Assembly: GCA_020744425.1 (NCBI GenBank)
Contig: JAGMUV010000006.1
Span: forward strand, 744,001 to 808,000
Direction of reading: 5' to 3'
DNA length: 64,000 bases
Source of the DNA: Dactylonectria macrodidyma
Taxonomy: Eukaryota > Ascomycota > Sordariomycetes > Hypocreales > Nectriaceae
The translations under genes and the position numbers were made by a program. The notes beneath the pieces were generated by a model that worked only from the letters and a program-made list of their open reading frames with translations, searched no databases and was not told the origin of the DNA. Positions 24,192 through 34,946 of the stretch are shown piece after piece (within the stretch, counting starts at the first letter, position 1; each line of letters opens with the position of its first letter).

Positions 24192-27100
24192 ATGGCGCCG
24201 ACTAATTGTAGCCGGCTGATGAACTACGTAAGTCGAATCCTCGTTGATTGATCCGTCGTCCTTTCGTCCCTCCTTTGGCTGCGGATCGTGCGCTTCGAGT
24301 CCGTCCGTACCTTCAGGTTGCACCAAAACCGTTTCCCCCACCCCAACTTAGATGCTTTGGGAATACTATGGAGCTGTATCTAGCTTCGACCTGGTAGTAG
24401 ATGGTCTATGATGTACAGGAGGCTCTGCTGGTGGAGGTACGCGTGTTGGTTGGATAGATCGCTTGCGGCAGAGTGGGATGGCGGTCAAAAGCCTCATTCT
24501 CTGTGCTCCACGAGTGGCGAGAACACGAGGTGTCCAGGGCTGAGCGAGACGGGGGTGACATCAACGAGCATTAACTTAGTGGAGGGCATGACGATGACAT
24601 GGAGGGACAACCAGATGGTGGGATGCCTACTTGGGTGAAAGACTATTTCGTACCTAGATGGAGCCCTGAGCATGAGCACTTTGTTGGACCACCCGGCAGT
24701 TCTCCAACTAACTAACGGTGACAGGAGACGAAGCAGTCGCCCGGATCATCCCTCGATGGAGCCTCCCGGCCTCCCCGGCTGAAACCCAGTCGCACGAACC
24801 CACAAGACGCTACGGAGGCTCGAGGTGGTGTTGAGGCACAGGCCCCAGTGGCCCAGGATGCGGAGACACAGGGCGCAGATAATACAGACGCAGCCGACAA
24901 ATACACCACAGAGATACGGCAGGCATACCAAACGGCCGTCGAACATGCAGACGCAGACGCAGACAACTCAGAGCATGCGGTCAGCAAGGCGACGGCTCAA
25001 CCCGAGACCCTCCCGTGCTCGTACAACCTCAATGCTGTCCAACAAGAGCAAGGACAAGAAAAGTCCACAAGCTTCTCGCCAGTGCCGTCCTCGGAGCATC
25101 AGCAGCGGAAGTATCGTGACGACGAGTACCGGGAGTTCATAGCAGAGAGGTTGCCGTGTGTGAGTGCAACCCGTCTACCCAGCAGCCTATCTCACCACCG
25201 TCCCCCTTTTTGGTGTTTTCCTAGCCCCTTTAGCACCGCCATCTACACCGAAGCCCCAATGAGGCCCAAGTGTCCGCCCAGCGCCCTCATGACCTCGATG
25301 ATGCCACAAGATCGTCTTAGACTTGGACCCGCCTGGTGTCTAGATCTGCATGCCTCTCTCTCATTCTTAGGATCTTGACAGTAGACAAGAGTTACCTGGC
25401 TTATCACCTGTTGACTCTCGAGACAGATCTACCCCAGTCTTCCCCCAAGCGAGATCCCTGAGCCCTTGTGGGTTTCACCGACAGATGCACAATGTGAGGC
25501 TGCCCATCCAAATTTCAATTCTTCGTATCTGTGGCTAAAGCTTTCCATGCTAGTACACCTCGGACAACGTGTGCTTCGCTTCATCAGTGGCTACAGCCCC
25601 AACAGACCGCCACAAACCACCTTAACTTCGAATGTAGTGACGAGGTCGAATACGACGAAGAAGTCTGCCAACATCCCTTCGACAAACACATCTCACCCGA
25701 TCTCGCGTTCGATCCCCACACCGAGCCTAGATTCTGACTCTAACTTGGCTCCAGGCCAAGTGGTGCCGGCCGATGAACAACAGAGTGAGAGACATGTTGA
25801 ACTGAAAGGCTTTCAGGGGGCATCGCGCTCTACAGTCAGGGGTAACGACCCCGTATCTCTGTCCAACGATGAAGCCTTCTTTCAAGTCACAACTCCAGCC
25901 TCTACTCCGGCAACTACAGAAGACGAATATGACACAAACTCGATCGCTACGACAAGCCCAGAGAGCGAAACAACGGAGTTCTTGCAATTGCTTTCGCTGT
26001 GCCGTTCCGGTCTCGAACCGCAGCTGGCAGAAACCCGACAGACACGACTTGACTCTATTGACACCAACCTTCAACCTCACCTCGGTATTGGAGCTGATAA
26101 TGAGGACTGGTTCTCTGGCTCTCTCAACCTTTCCATGGTCAACAATAAGCTGGTTATTCTAAGTGATGCAGAATTAGATCTTCATGTCGGCGGTCAAGCG
26201 TCCGATCCAGACACCGAACCCGTATCGATTCCGAAGGACAAAAAGCAGCCCATGGCAACCCCCAAGGCAAAGCCCAAGTCAAAGCTTAAGACGCTAGCTG
26301 CAGGACAAGATCTACCGCTTCCAGTTCCATATCCACCTACAGCAGGCTGTTCTTCCCAGGTTGAGTATTACTCCGACTCCAATGGGCCAGATGAACGATT
26401 GACCAAGGCACAATGCCTCAAGAAACAAGATTCACGGAAGAAAGCCACTCAAGGCAATGATAAGAGTAATGGAATCTGCAAGATGGACATTGACGATGTC
26501 AAATTAGGGAGGAAAACAGCTTGCCTCCGCTGTCGCATGCACAAGAAAAAGGTCGGTTGCTCTCTGTCGTCTTCGCTGTTTGAAATCTCATCAGGTGCCA
26601 GTGCGTTCCAAACCCAAATGACCCTGAAGGGGAATGTCTGCCCTGCCTGAATGTCTGCAAGAGCTCAGTGAGATTGTTGCGCCCGGTTATATGCGTTAGA
26701 TACAGGCTGGCGGACGTCACTTTCTATCGCCGAAGCGGGCTTAAGCTCACCACTCGGTGGTCAGACGTCTGCATGAAAGACGTGTGCGGCCGCTTCCCCG
26801 GAGAAGGCAGCCGGACCATATACCTGTCCCTCGGCCTCTGCAAGGAGCCCATAAAGCTCGAGGTTGTCCGCTTCCAGCCCATGACGGGCGACGTGACGGC
26901 CCGGTACTGGACAGACTATTCCAGCGGACGCGAGGTTCGACACAAAAAGGAACTGACTTGCTACTGCTTGGCCGATATCCATGCCACCGCAGCCGAAGTT
27001 GAGGAGTATATTGTCAGCAATGCGCTCCATGGCATGGTGCAATTTGTTGAGAAGAACAACGGCTGTAAGGAGGCGGGCAGCCCTTTTGCCGTGACAGAGC

Positions 27101-28185
27101 GGACATTCGGGATGGCTGTGACGCGATTCTTGCATATATGCGTATGTTGTTCGTCAAGTTCAGCTCAATACCCTTCATTAACAAAGCAACAGGAAAAGCC
27201 ATTCACTCAACGCACGTCAGACGAGGGTTTGGAGTTGCGCTTGCTGGGAAACACCCTCATTCTGTGGTTTGCAATCCGTCCGTCACCTTGACACCGCTTG
27301 GGCTACCCAGCATTTTGAGAACTGACCCCTAGAACACAGAACACTCGACAGGTTCCTCACATATCGAAGGCGAGGAGACACTGGATATGAAGCGAGAATC
27401 GACCGATCCGTCCTACCCGATGCAGGGGAAGATCTCGACACCCCGTATGATCATCGCGCAGTTCGACAACCTCAACTACCTGTGCGTGCTCCAGAAGTAC
27501 AAGAACAAGCTTCTACACCAGCTCTTTATTTGCATGTCCCAGCCCAGGACAAAGTGGTGGTTCACAATCTACATGGTCTTCTTCATCGTGCTGCGCGAGG
27601 CCAGCTGGAACAGCCAGGATCGGCGACGACATGCCAGAGCAAACTTTGGAACACGCGTAGTTCTCTCTTTCTCTGTCCCGTCTCGTGTCCCGGGGAGCTA
27701 ACCTAGTCCGACAGCTTCGATACTCTATCCCCGACTTCGTGGAAAACCTTCAGGATGGGTGTAACAACCTCCTTGCTCACTGGCACTACTTCCGCGGGGT
27801 CTTGCCCCAAGGCTCCAAGCCCACGATGGAATCGTTGAAGAAATGGGTCAACCTGACACAGGAGGAGTCCAACCTCATCCAGCTGACAAGAGAGCACCCA
27901 GAGGTTCGAAGGCACCTTGCCTTCTGGAAGCAGTACGAGCAGGGGAATGGCACTAGTACGCAATACATTCCTCTCCCCCTCCCCCCGCGCATCTTGATAA
28001 GCCCACCGATAGCTGACGACAAGATATCCACAGTTCGCTACGATGCCGGCCAGCAGCCCGTCCTCGGAAGTTACAACGGGCCCCAGACCAAGTTTAATTG
28101 GGATGAGTCTCACTACTGGACCTCGCAACTCCTCGATCCCGCGTGGTGTCCGCATCCGACATACCAGCGCGAGCCTGAGATCTAG
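24192..28185 (+). CDS. Zn(II)2Cys6 transcription factor, multi-exon
   Basis: Probable nuclear regulator. The Zn cluster forms only after splicing 26552-26601, which joins ACLRCRMHKKK to CVPNPNDPEGECLPCLNVC and gives the C-x2-C-x6-C start of the motif. Well-supported exons are 24192-24227 (MAPTNCSRLMNY, followed by a perfect GTAAGT), 24725-25159 (acceptor after CTAACTAAC), about 25554-26551, 26602-27141, 27193-27277, 27340-27656, 27715-27955 and 28034-28185. The order is unusual: about 550 residues of Ser/Thr/Asp/Glu-rich sequence precede the cluster, and a long conserved-looking region follows (IIAQFDNLNYLCVLQ, WWFTIYMVFFIVLREASWN). The stretch 25160-25553 contains one or two short exons I could not resolve. 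The first intron would be 497 nt. The regulated pathway is unknown. Confidence 0.8.
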
Positions 28186-28808
28186 TCCAAAGACGGATTT
28201 TCCTCCAGGGCGAAAACGGCAAAAACAAAAAAATTAATATCTATTATTTTTCCTTGACAAGCTGTCCTTGACGAAACTCTATACGGAATTTTCCCTAGTG
28301 CTCAACTACTTGCGAATCAAAACGCTACGGACTTGGCATTATTTGGCGCCAACCGAAGGCTACCTCTGTCACAAACTCCAAAGTATGCGACGCATAGTTG
28401 CAAAGTATGGGCCGGTCGATAGACCATCAACTATAGAAAGCCCTACGATGAATACAGAACAACCACGAAACGACTTGAGGTTAGGACTTAGGTACACAGC
28501 CTTGCGGGAGAAGGCGCGCACACATACACCACGTCTCGGATCGAGAGGACCCGTTTCCACCAACATACTTATGGATTTATCTTGGCGAAACTATTTTTAT
28601 CAACAGTCTCTACCAATAAAACACCAACTGATTGTCTCTCCTTGAATGCGTGGTTGTCTGCTTGATTCTTTGGGGCGACACCTGGAAAAACAAACTCCAT
28701 CCCCTCTTTCCAATCCCGCCTAAGAAACGCTTCCAAATTACTAAACGTGATCATTTCTGTCCAAACTGCCCAGCGCCTCTTCTCTGTCTAGTCTGCGTCA
28801 CAACACCA
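28186..28808. other. Intergenic region between convergent genes
   Basis: About 620 bases separate the stops of the Zn-cluster factor and the unknown minus-strand gene. An A-rich tract at about 28217-28250 fits a polyadenylation region. Nothing else is seen. Confidence 0.5.
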
Positions 28809-29894
28809 TCAAATCCCTACGGCCGGTGGCCCCACTGGTGTTCTTCTTCCACTGTATATCTTCTTACGCGCCGAATTTCGAATGGGCGCGTCCCACTCCT
28901 GCTCTGTGCTCGGCCACACTTCGTCGACGCCAATGACGTCCGTCAAAGGACTTCCCAAGCCGCGGCTCTTCATGAATCTTGACAGGTCACCGTTAGATTC
29001 TGCCAGTCTATACCGAGCGTGACGACGGTTTAGAGCGGTTTTGACGTCTTCAATGCCGCGTAAGACGGTGCTACGGAACGACTCTATGCGTTCGATACAC
29101 TTCTGAAGGCGGACAAGCTGCTCTGCAGAAGCTGCGCAGTGGTTGTGCAATCGACGTGAACCACACAGTTCTTGTGAGGAGGTGATGGACTTCAAGCCCA
29201 GGGTTTGTGGCGCGGAATTCGTAGCTGTCTTTGAGAACTCCAAATTTCCTGTTGTCCAAGGACCTTCTAATGTCACAGTGTTTGACTCCACGTTGATTTG
29301 AGTGTCGAATTGGTCGAGCTGCAACTCCAATTTCGCCGGGAATGAACAGTTCCAAGGAACAAGGAGAAATTGGTTTATGTTATCATCAACATCCTCGACT
29401 TGGTTCGTATCGCAGGTTTCTGCATGGGCCGAAACATTATCACTTCCTTGCAGAGGCGAAGAAATGTCGCTCTGAGTGCCTTGATTCGAGAACCATTCTT
29501 CATAGCGCGCGTCCAAAACATCGGCTGCGCCAGCGTCATTGTCGTCTTCCGAATCGGAGTAGTTGGCCTCTTGTGAATCGAGGTCGGCCTCTTCCTGAAC
29601 GGTCGCTTGAGTATCCTAATCCCTAGCATCCCATTCAGTCTCAGTCTCCGGCAGTGAGGTAATGACACGTTGAAAAGAATTGTCGATTAATTCCATTTTC
29701 TCGCACAAACCCTGAGGGGGCAGCGGTATTACCGCAGCCAGGGCCCCGACATCTACTAGAGCCGCATGCTCAAGTGCTCGGGTTCGGAGAGCCTTGAGGT
29801 CATCAAGCATTCCTCTTGAGCGATCTGCGAGCATATACCTCGCCTCTATAGACACCTTGGCCGTGTCTGTTGTACTCAATCCCCACCTTGTCAT
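28809..29894 (-). pseudogene. Unknown protein gene interrupted by an in-frame TAG (or a 51-nt intron)
   Basis: The minus-strand frame runs from an ATG at 29894 to a stop at 28809 in one register, but it is broken by a single TAG at 29616-29618. The part before (92 residues) and the part after share the same frame and composition, so they look like one protein of about 360 residues. A 51-nt in-frame intron at 29616-29666 (donor GTCATT, acceptor ATTAG) would remove the stop, but the donor is poor. The middle is acidic (SDSEDDNDAG). A later segment is probably helical (LVRLQKCIERIESFR...VLRGIEDVKTALNRR). The end is basic (RNSARKKIYSGRR). No family was recognised. Either a pseudogene or an unusual splice explains it. 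Confidence 0.55.
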
Positions 29895-31403
29895 GGCCGA
29901 TCTGGAGGTCGTCGGGTGCGGGTAGGCTCTGGCTTCAGTTGAAGTTGATAGAATTCGACAGCTGACGCTTAGGGACGGACGAAGACTGAGGATCCGGACA
30001 GAGATGAGTAAACAAGAGCGTCTGCGGTTTGCCCTTTAGACAGCAGAGTGAATGTCGAAATGGTCTCTTGGCTTCGGTCGAGGCTGGTGTAGTTCGGCAG
30101 CTGAAGAGGGCGGAGATTTAGGATCCGGACTGAGAGTGATCAGGAAGAGATGATCTATCAACTTCGAGAACGCAACGGAGCGTCGGACTCGACGAAGTTC
30201 AGCAGCTGACGCTTGGAGAAGAACGAAGATTGCAAATCCAATCAGAGAAGAGTGGCCATCAAAATCTGCCTGTGTTGCAGCGGAATCAACCCAGAGATGG
30301 TCGTTTGGCTTCGGACATGCAATGGGATTCAGAAATCGAGGCTAGAGGAGTTCGGTAGCTAGCGCGCTTGAAGACGGAAGAAGGCTGATGTTCCAGACTA
30401 AGAAGACTGATCAAGTTAGGCAGTAGGGGCAATCAAGAGATGGTCTCTCGGCTTTGGGAACGTAATGGAATATTGAAGCTGATGAAAGTCGGCAGCTGAA
30501 GCTTGGAGAACAACGAAGACTGATAATCCAGGCAGAAGATAAGGATGGAGAGCACCTGCAGCCTGCTATTCAGGCAGTCGAGTCAGCCTGGAGCATGACC
30601 GCCTGCGAAGAGTCATCAGGGCACGGAGAGAGTTTTTCGGCAGGACACCCGATGACCAGTTTGCTCAACACTGAATCACGCATCAACAATTGTTTGCTGG
30701 TTGGCCCTCAGTGCACTCTGTTATTGAAAAGATTAGATCTTTTGTCTCTCTCTCTGACCCTGGTCCAGATCTGCCCCTCTGCCCCAGTTACGCAGCTAGA
30801 GCAAGCAGACTCGCTCTCTCCCTGTACTGGCTCCAGACTCGCTTGCCAGGAAGCAGGCACGCAGCAAATGACCCGCACATAGCGGCGGCAATTCCGCTGG
30901 ACGGTCCATGGGCCGCCGTCGCACATGAATTTCAAGCCTTCTTTGTCCCCCCTTGAACCCTTTTGCCGGGTGTCGTCGAGTTAGCCTCAGGCCGGTGCCG
31001 TCACTGCCGTGGATCCAGATCCCGTCCGCGGACGCCGGCTCGCTCTTCCCGGTGCGCCACAAGCGCGGGATGATGATGGATCCCGCCTTTAAGACACGTG
31101 AACTCCTGCGAGATGATGCTAATCTTTACTGGATGCCTGCATAGGTAAGGTAACTAAAACTTATTACGGGACGGCAAGTTCCCTGAGACCCTAATCCGTA
31201 CTAAAGAAATAACTATTCCTCCGCTTCTAATTACCTTCGCTCCACCGCCACCCATCCAGGGTCTCATACCTAACCACCACGCGTACAGACATTATTACTT
31301 CGTACAGCTCGCAACCAAAATTTATACTTCGTAGATCCTAGTACACCCTCCACAGGGTTCGCACCCTCGCCCTCAGCACCCTCGTCTTCGGGTGCCTATG
31401 CTT
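29895..31403. other. Intergenic region containing degenerate tandem repeats
   Basis: This is the upstream flank of the interrupted gene and the 3' flank of the phosphatase gene. Its left half is a block of diverged tandem repeats (29940-30560, listed separately). The right half (30600-31400) has only short frames, one of 95 codons, and no motif. No transposon ends were seen. Confidence 0.55.
29940..30560. repeat. Degenerate tandem repeat block, five units of about 105-150 bp
   Basis: Five diverged units can be aligned on a shared core: ...TTCGGCAGCTGA(A/C)GCTTGGAGAA(G/C)AACGAAGA(C/T)TG...ATCC(A/G)G...CAGAGA... with the linking phrase AGAGATGGTCTCTTGGCTTCGG. CAGCTG or CAGCTG-like cores fall near 29958, 30098, 30203, 30356 and 30493, so spacing varies from about 105 to 153 bases through insertions and deletions. 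The block starts just upstream of the interrupted gene. The units do not encode an open, repeated peptide in an obvious frame. It may be an old minisatellite or an array of regulatory elements. Confidence 0.7.
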
Positions 31404-34343
31404 CTAGCTATTCTCGTCTCTTCGCAGAAACATCTCCACAACTGTCCTCGCCCTGTCCGCCGCTCCCTTCTCCTTCCCGTCCACCCGACATGACAGTGGA
31501 CCTACCACCTCCGCATACCTCTTCTCCCTGATCTTCTTGCTCTTGGAACTCTCGCTTTCGCCGCCAAGTCGAAAACTGAGCCGCCGGGTGAGACCCATGC
31601 TCTTTGGGTCTGACGTGGCCAGCGTCAGGTCCGAAGCGACGCGCGACAAGGTAGCTGTCAAGAAAATGAAGGCGATGTTGTGATTTGGTGCTGAAGATAG
31701 AATGTCGAGGATTTGTGTCTTGATATCTGGCCACGCATTCGGAGGCGCAGAGGCAACGTTGGGCAATGCAGTAGTGAGCTTCGCCCAAAGGTGCGTGGGG
31801 ATGAGGCCATCAGTGAGGGATTCCAAAAAGAGCAGTAGAACAGACGAGAGAACCTCAAGCTTCTGAGAAGCGAGAAGCTCCAGGGGCAATGCCTCGATCA
31901 GTGGCAGATCCATGTCTAGGGCATCGACAAGAGCAAGTTGGTGCCGCTGCATCCCAGCACGCTCTAATTTCCAAGTTGCAGGGTCGATGGGCCATCCAGG
32001 ATCTCGGGGCAAGGCTGCGTCTTGCAGCATCGTGGCGTCGGCAATGCTCCTATCCACCAACGCCTGCGCTGCCTCCGTGAGTTTGAACAATTCTTTTGGA
32101 GCTGAACAATGCACAGCTAAGTCGTACGGGATTGCCCCCTTGATCTGAGCGTCGTGCAAAAATCTCCTGATGCCGCCGTCTGGAACCCGGATGAGCTCAG
32201 AGATAGACCGCCCGAGACATGTCGGCTTCCATGTTCCGCGCACAGGAATAAAATGATCCCGGCCATCTTCTATCCGAAGGACTAAAACATCTTCGATGTT
32301 GGCACGGGCTTCGTTCAGGGCGCGGATGTGAGATATCGCTGAGATTTGAATCTCCAACAAGATCAAGACGGTGTTTCCGGGATCCAACGTCACCGAATTT
32401 CCAAGTGACTCTGTGGAGTCATCGTCTGTGAGCACAAAAGTCGTCTTCAACCAGGCAGGGATCGGCTCATCTCCATCTTCGGTAGTCGGCTTCTGGACAA
32501 ATGAGAAAGTTGCTGGCACGCTGCTGGTGTTTGCCACCGTCAGCGAACTTGTCTTTCTCTCTAGCGGCCCAATCGGTCCAAACTCCACGGCGTTGTCATC
32601 AGTTGCTTCTGCGCCCTCCACTACAACTGTGATTCCTGGCCGGCCTTCATTCTCAGCTCTGTCTAGCTCCCTAGCGACTTCGGCATGCACTATCGCTTTG
32701 AGCTCGGGGACGACCGCGTCATAGTCAAGAGAAAAGATGGATGTAATGGGTTTGTGGTCCGAGGAGGATATGCGTTGGTGTGAAGCATATATTTCCATGT
32801 TGATACGATCGTGAAACCCCTCCTTGGTTACAACATCCTCAACTCCAGGGTCCTCGTTCTCGTCGTACTCGTCGTACTCGTCAAACGAAGCCGGGTCAGT
32901 CGCCTTTGGCAGTTCATCTCCGTCAGCATCTGGATCGTAGCTGAAGAGAACATCCTCGTCCTCTTCTAGCCCTCTCGCTCTCATCTCTGCATCCTTCTTC
33001 CTCGCCTCCTCCTCCTCTTTGAGCTTGTTCTCAAATCCCAACTTGTCCGTCCGAGTTCTGAACAAGATTCGATCGCACCAACTTGGAGCACGTTGTTTTT
33101 CGCTTGTGTCAAATAGGCCGACCGTCCCCACGTCATATTTGTAAGTCGGTAGAAATGTGATGGGGCCTTCTCGCCAGCCGTCGTGGAAGACCTTGCGTTG
33201 CTTCATCATCCTCCGCAGCTGATCGTGGGGTAAAAGAGAGTCGATGGTGGCCTGTAACGAGGTGGGGTCTTGGCTAGGATCGTCGGGAAAGTCGTCAGGG
33301 TCCGGGAGAGAGCTTGCAGAGTCAAAGCTCTCTTCGCGAGAGTGTAATGATGACGTGGTCGTGGTATCGTCGTCGGTGTCGGCAGTTTTCGTCACGATCA
33401 CCCCTTGCTCATTGAGTTGCGTCTTCGATGTGTCGTCGCCCGCACCGTATTCGCCGCGGGCGTGCAGTGTCAAAAGCCGTCTGATGTCATCGCCAGGTAG
33501 CCCATCAAGTCTAAAGTTCAAGTCACCGAACCAAAAGGCGAGGTCCTCGTCCCCAATCTTTTCCTCGGTTTCCTCATCAACCCCAGCGAAAACAATAGGG
33601 TCGAATTGGGTCTTGGAGAGGATCTGCCCGACATCCCAGCATCGTCGGTCGAGATATGAAGAGCCCGCGCCACTAGCGAGGTGGCTGTTGATGAAGACCA
33701 TGCGAGTCGTTTCTCCCAGTACTAGTCTCGTGCTCACAGCACCTTTGTTTCCAAAGTACCCGAGGAGTCCTGTACCCACTTGCTTTGTGCTTACGTTGCT
33801 GATTGTGGTTGCGACCTCGGGCGAAGCATAAACGAGGAGTAACAACCCCGTCATCTGCTCCGTCGTGATCAGCTCATACCCAGTTGGGAGGGCAGCTTCC
33901 AACGCAGCCTGCCATTTCTCCATGGTACTCTTATCCGTGTAGACGGCACGGTTCATGTACTCCTTTGTCGTTCCAAGGTCCACAATCTCCTGCAGTCCCA
34001 ACACGTACAGGCCAATATTCTCTCCGGCGACCAAGTGGTAAGGCCCTGAGTCTCCATGTGTTGAGTCTGTGTGCTCCACCGAGGGGTTTTGCGACAGGTC
34101 GAGAGTCGCAAAGTCCTGATCGATGCCTTCTCCACTGGTGAACCAAGTCGCAAGGTCCTTGTCTGTGCCTGGGCATGCTGCCACGTTCCATGTTCCAATC
34201 TTGACCTTTATCCTGTGCGGGCGCACGAACTCCGATCGTCTCGCATGAACTGCTCTAGCCAGAGAATGGAGTGTCGTTGACGGATGGTCGGCCAGTTCCG
34301 AATTTACCGGTGGAAGCGATGGCTCGTCAGCTTGTGACGCCAT
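31404..34343 (-). CDS. OCRL/INPP5B-type inositol polyphosphate 5-phosphatase
   Basis: Single-exon gene for 979 residues. It should remove the 5-phosphate from phosphoinositides such as PI(4,5)P2 and so act in endosome-Golgi traffic. The catalytic domain begins near residue 47 and shows the standard motifs: TWNVAACPG, LGLQEIVDL, FGNKGAVSTRL, FINSHLASG, WFGDLNFRLDG, PTYKYD, APSWCDRILFR and SSDHKPITSIF. Two acidic, low-complexity insertions interrupt it: one after the GDLNFR motif and one between WCDRIL and SDHKP. After the catalytic domain comes a region of the ASH type (SLTVANTSSVPATFSFVQKP). The last about 250 residues resemble the degenerate RhoGAP-like domain of OCRL (GAIPYDLAVHCSAPKELFKL, LPLIEALPLELLASQ, PTHLW). 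This architecture separates it from Inp51-53 synaptojanin types, which carry a Sac1 domain. Start 34343 is the first ATG in frame. Confidence 0.93.
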   Translation of the reverse strand: MASQADEPSLPPVNSELADHPSTTLHSLARAVHARRSEFVRPHRIKVKIGTWNVAACPGTDKDLATWFTSGEGIDQDFATLDLSQNPSVEHTDSTHGDSGPYHLVAGENIGLYVLGLQEIVDLGTTKEYMNRAVYTDKSTMEKWQAALEAALPTGYELITTEQMTGLLLLVYASPEVATTISNVSTKQVGTGLLGYFGNKGAVSTRLVLGETTRMVFINSHLASGAGSSYLDRRCWDVGQILSKTQFDPIVFAGVDEETEEKIGDEDLAFWFGDLNFRLDGLPGDDIRRLLTLHARGEYGAGDDTSKTQLNEQGVIVTKTADTDDDTTTTSSLHSREESFDSASSLPDPDDFPDDPSQDPTSLQATIDSLLPHDQLRRMMKQRKVFHDGWREGPITFLPTYKYDVGTVGLFDTSEKQRAPSWCDRILFRTRTDKLGFENKLKEEEEARKKDAEMRARGLEEDEDVLFSYDPDADGDELPKATDPASFDEYDEYDENEDPGVEDVVTKEGFHDRINMEIYASHQRISSSDHKPITSIFSLDYDAVVPELKAIVHAEVARELDRAENEGRPGITVVVEGAEATDDNAVEFGPIGPLERKTSSLTVANTSSVPATFSFVQKPTTEDGDEPIPAWLKTTFVLTDDDSTESLGNSVTLDPGNTVLILLEIQISAISHIRALNEARANIEDVLVLRIEDGRDHFIPVRGTWKPTCLGRSISELIRVPDGGIRRFLHDAQIKGAIPYDLAVHCSAPKELFKLTEAAQALVDRSIADATMLQDAALPRDPGWPIDPATWKLERAGMQRHQLALVDALDMDLPLIEALPLELLASQKLEVLSSVLLLFLESLTDGLIPTHLWAKLTTALPNVASAPPNAWPDIKTQILDILSSAPNHNIAFIFLTATLSRVASDLTLATSDPKSMGLTRRLSFRLGGESESSKSKKIREKRYAEVVGPLSCRVDGKEKGAADRARTVVEMFLRRDENS

Positions 34344-34946
34344 TATTGCAGCGGGACGGGGGCGAGGAGAGTCGATGCGACGCGTTCTACTCGAAGTATC
34401 GTGGGTAGTTCGGCTGATGTTCCGCTAGATCATGACGTCCTCGAGATGTTCAACCAGAGTACTTGCAAAACGATCGAGGCGGGTTCGATAGCGAATGGAT
34501 ACAGAAATGAAGATGCTGTCTAAATTGAAGAAAATAGGCCGGAAACGAACCAGGTCGAGGCTGGAACGCTTGATGATATCCGGATTTGGGTTGGTGATGT
34601 TGGGGATGATTGTATCAAGACTCCAGGGTAGTAGCCCCGCCATGTACAGCGTCATCTTTGCGCTGCTATCGATAAGGCAGAGGGACCAAGCTCCAAACAA
34701 AGTGCCCGATAGTGTCATGTGAGCCTCTTGAACACAACTCCCAATTCCGGTTCTGCTTTCACCAACGAGATCGCACCCCAACCAGGACGGACTTCATCTC
34801 TCCAGTTGCTCGAATCAAGCGCTCACTTCTAGATTGCAAAGCCGCAGCCACGATCACTTACCAACGACTTGCGCACGCTCACGAGCACACTTGGCTTCCC
34901 GCGATCCTCACCCTCTACATCAACACCCAATATCCACAGCGCAGCC
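34344..34946. promoter_or_regulatory. Divergent promoter between phosphatase and dcp1
   Basis: About 600 bases between two opposed start codons. No convincing frame is present. Both promoters must lie here; no clear TATA element was found. Confidence 0.45.

Noticed and set aside
31350..31375. B-box-like GGTTCGCACC resembling a tRNA promoter element
   Set aside because: No A box, acceptor stem or anticodon arm can be built around it.
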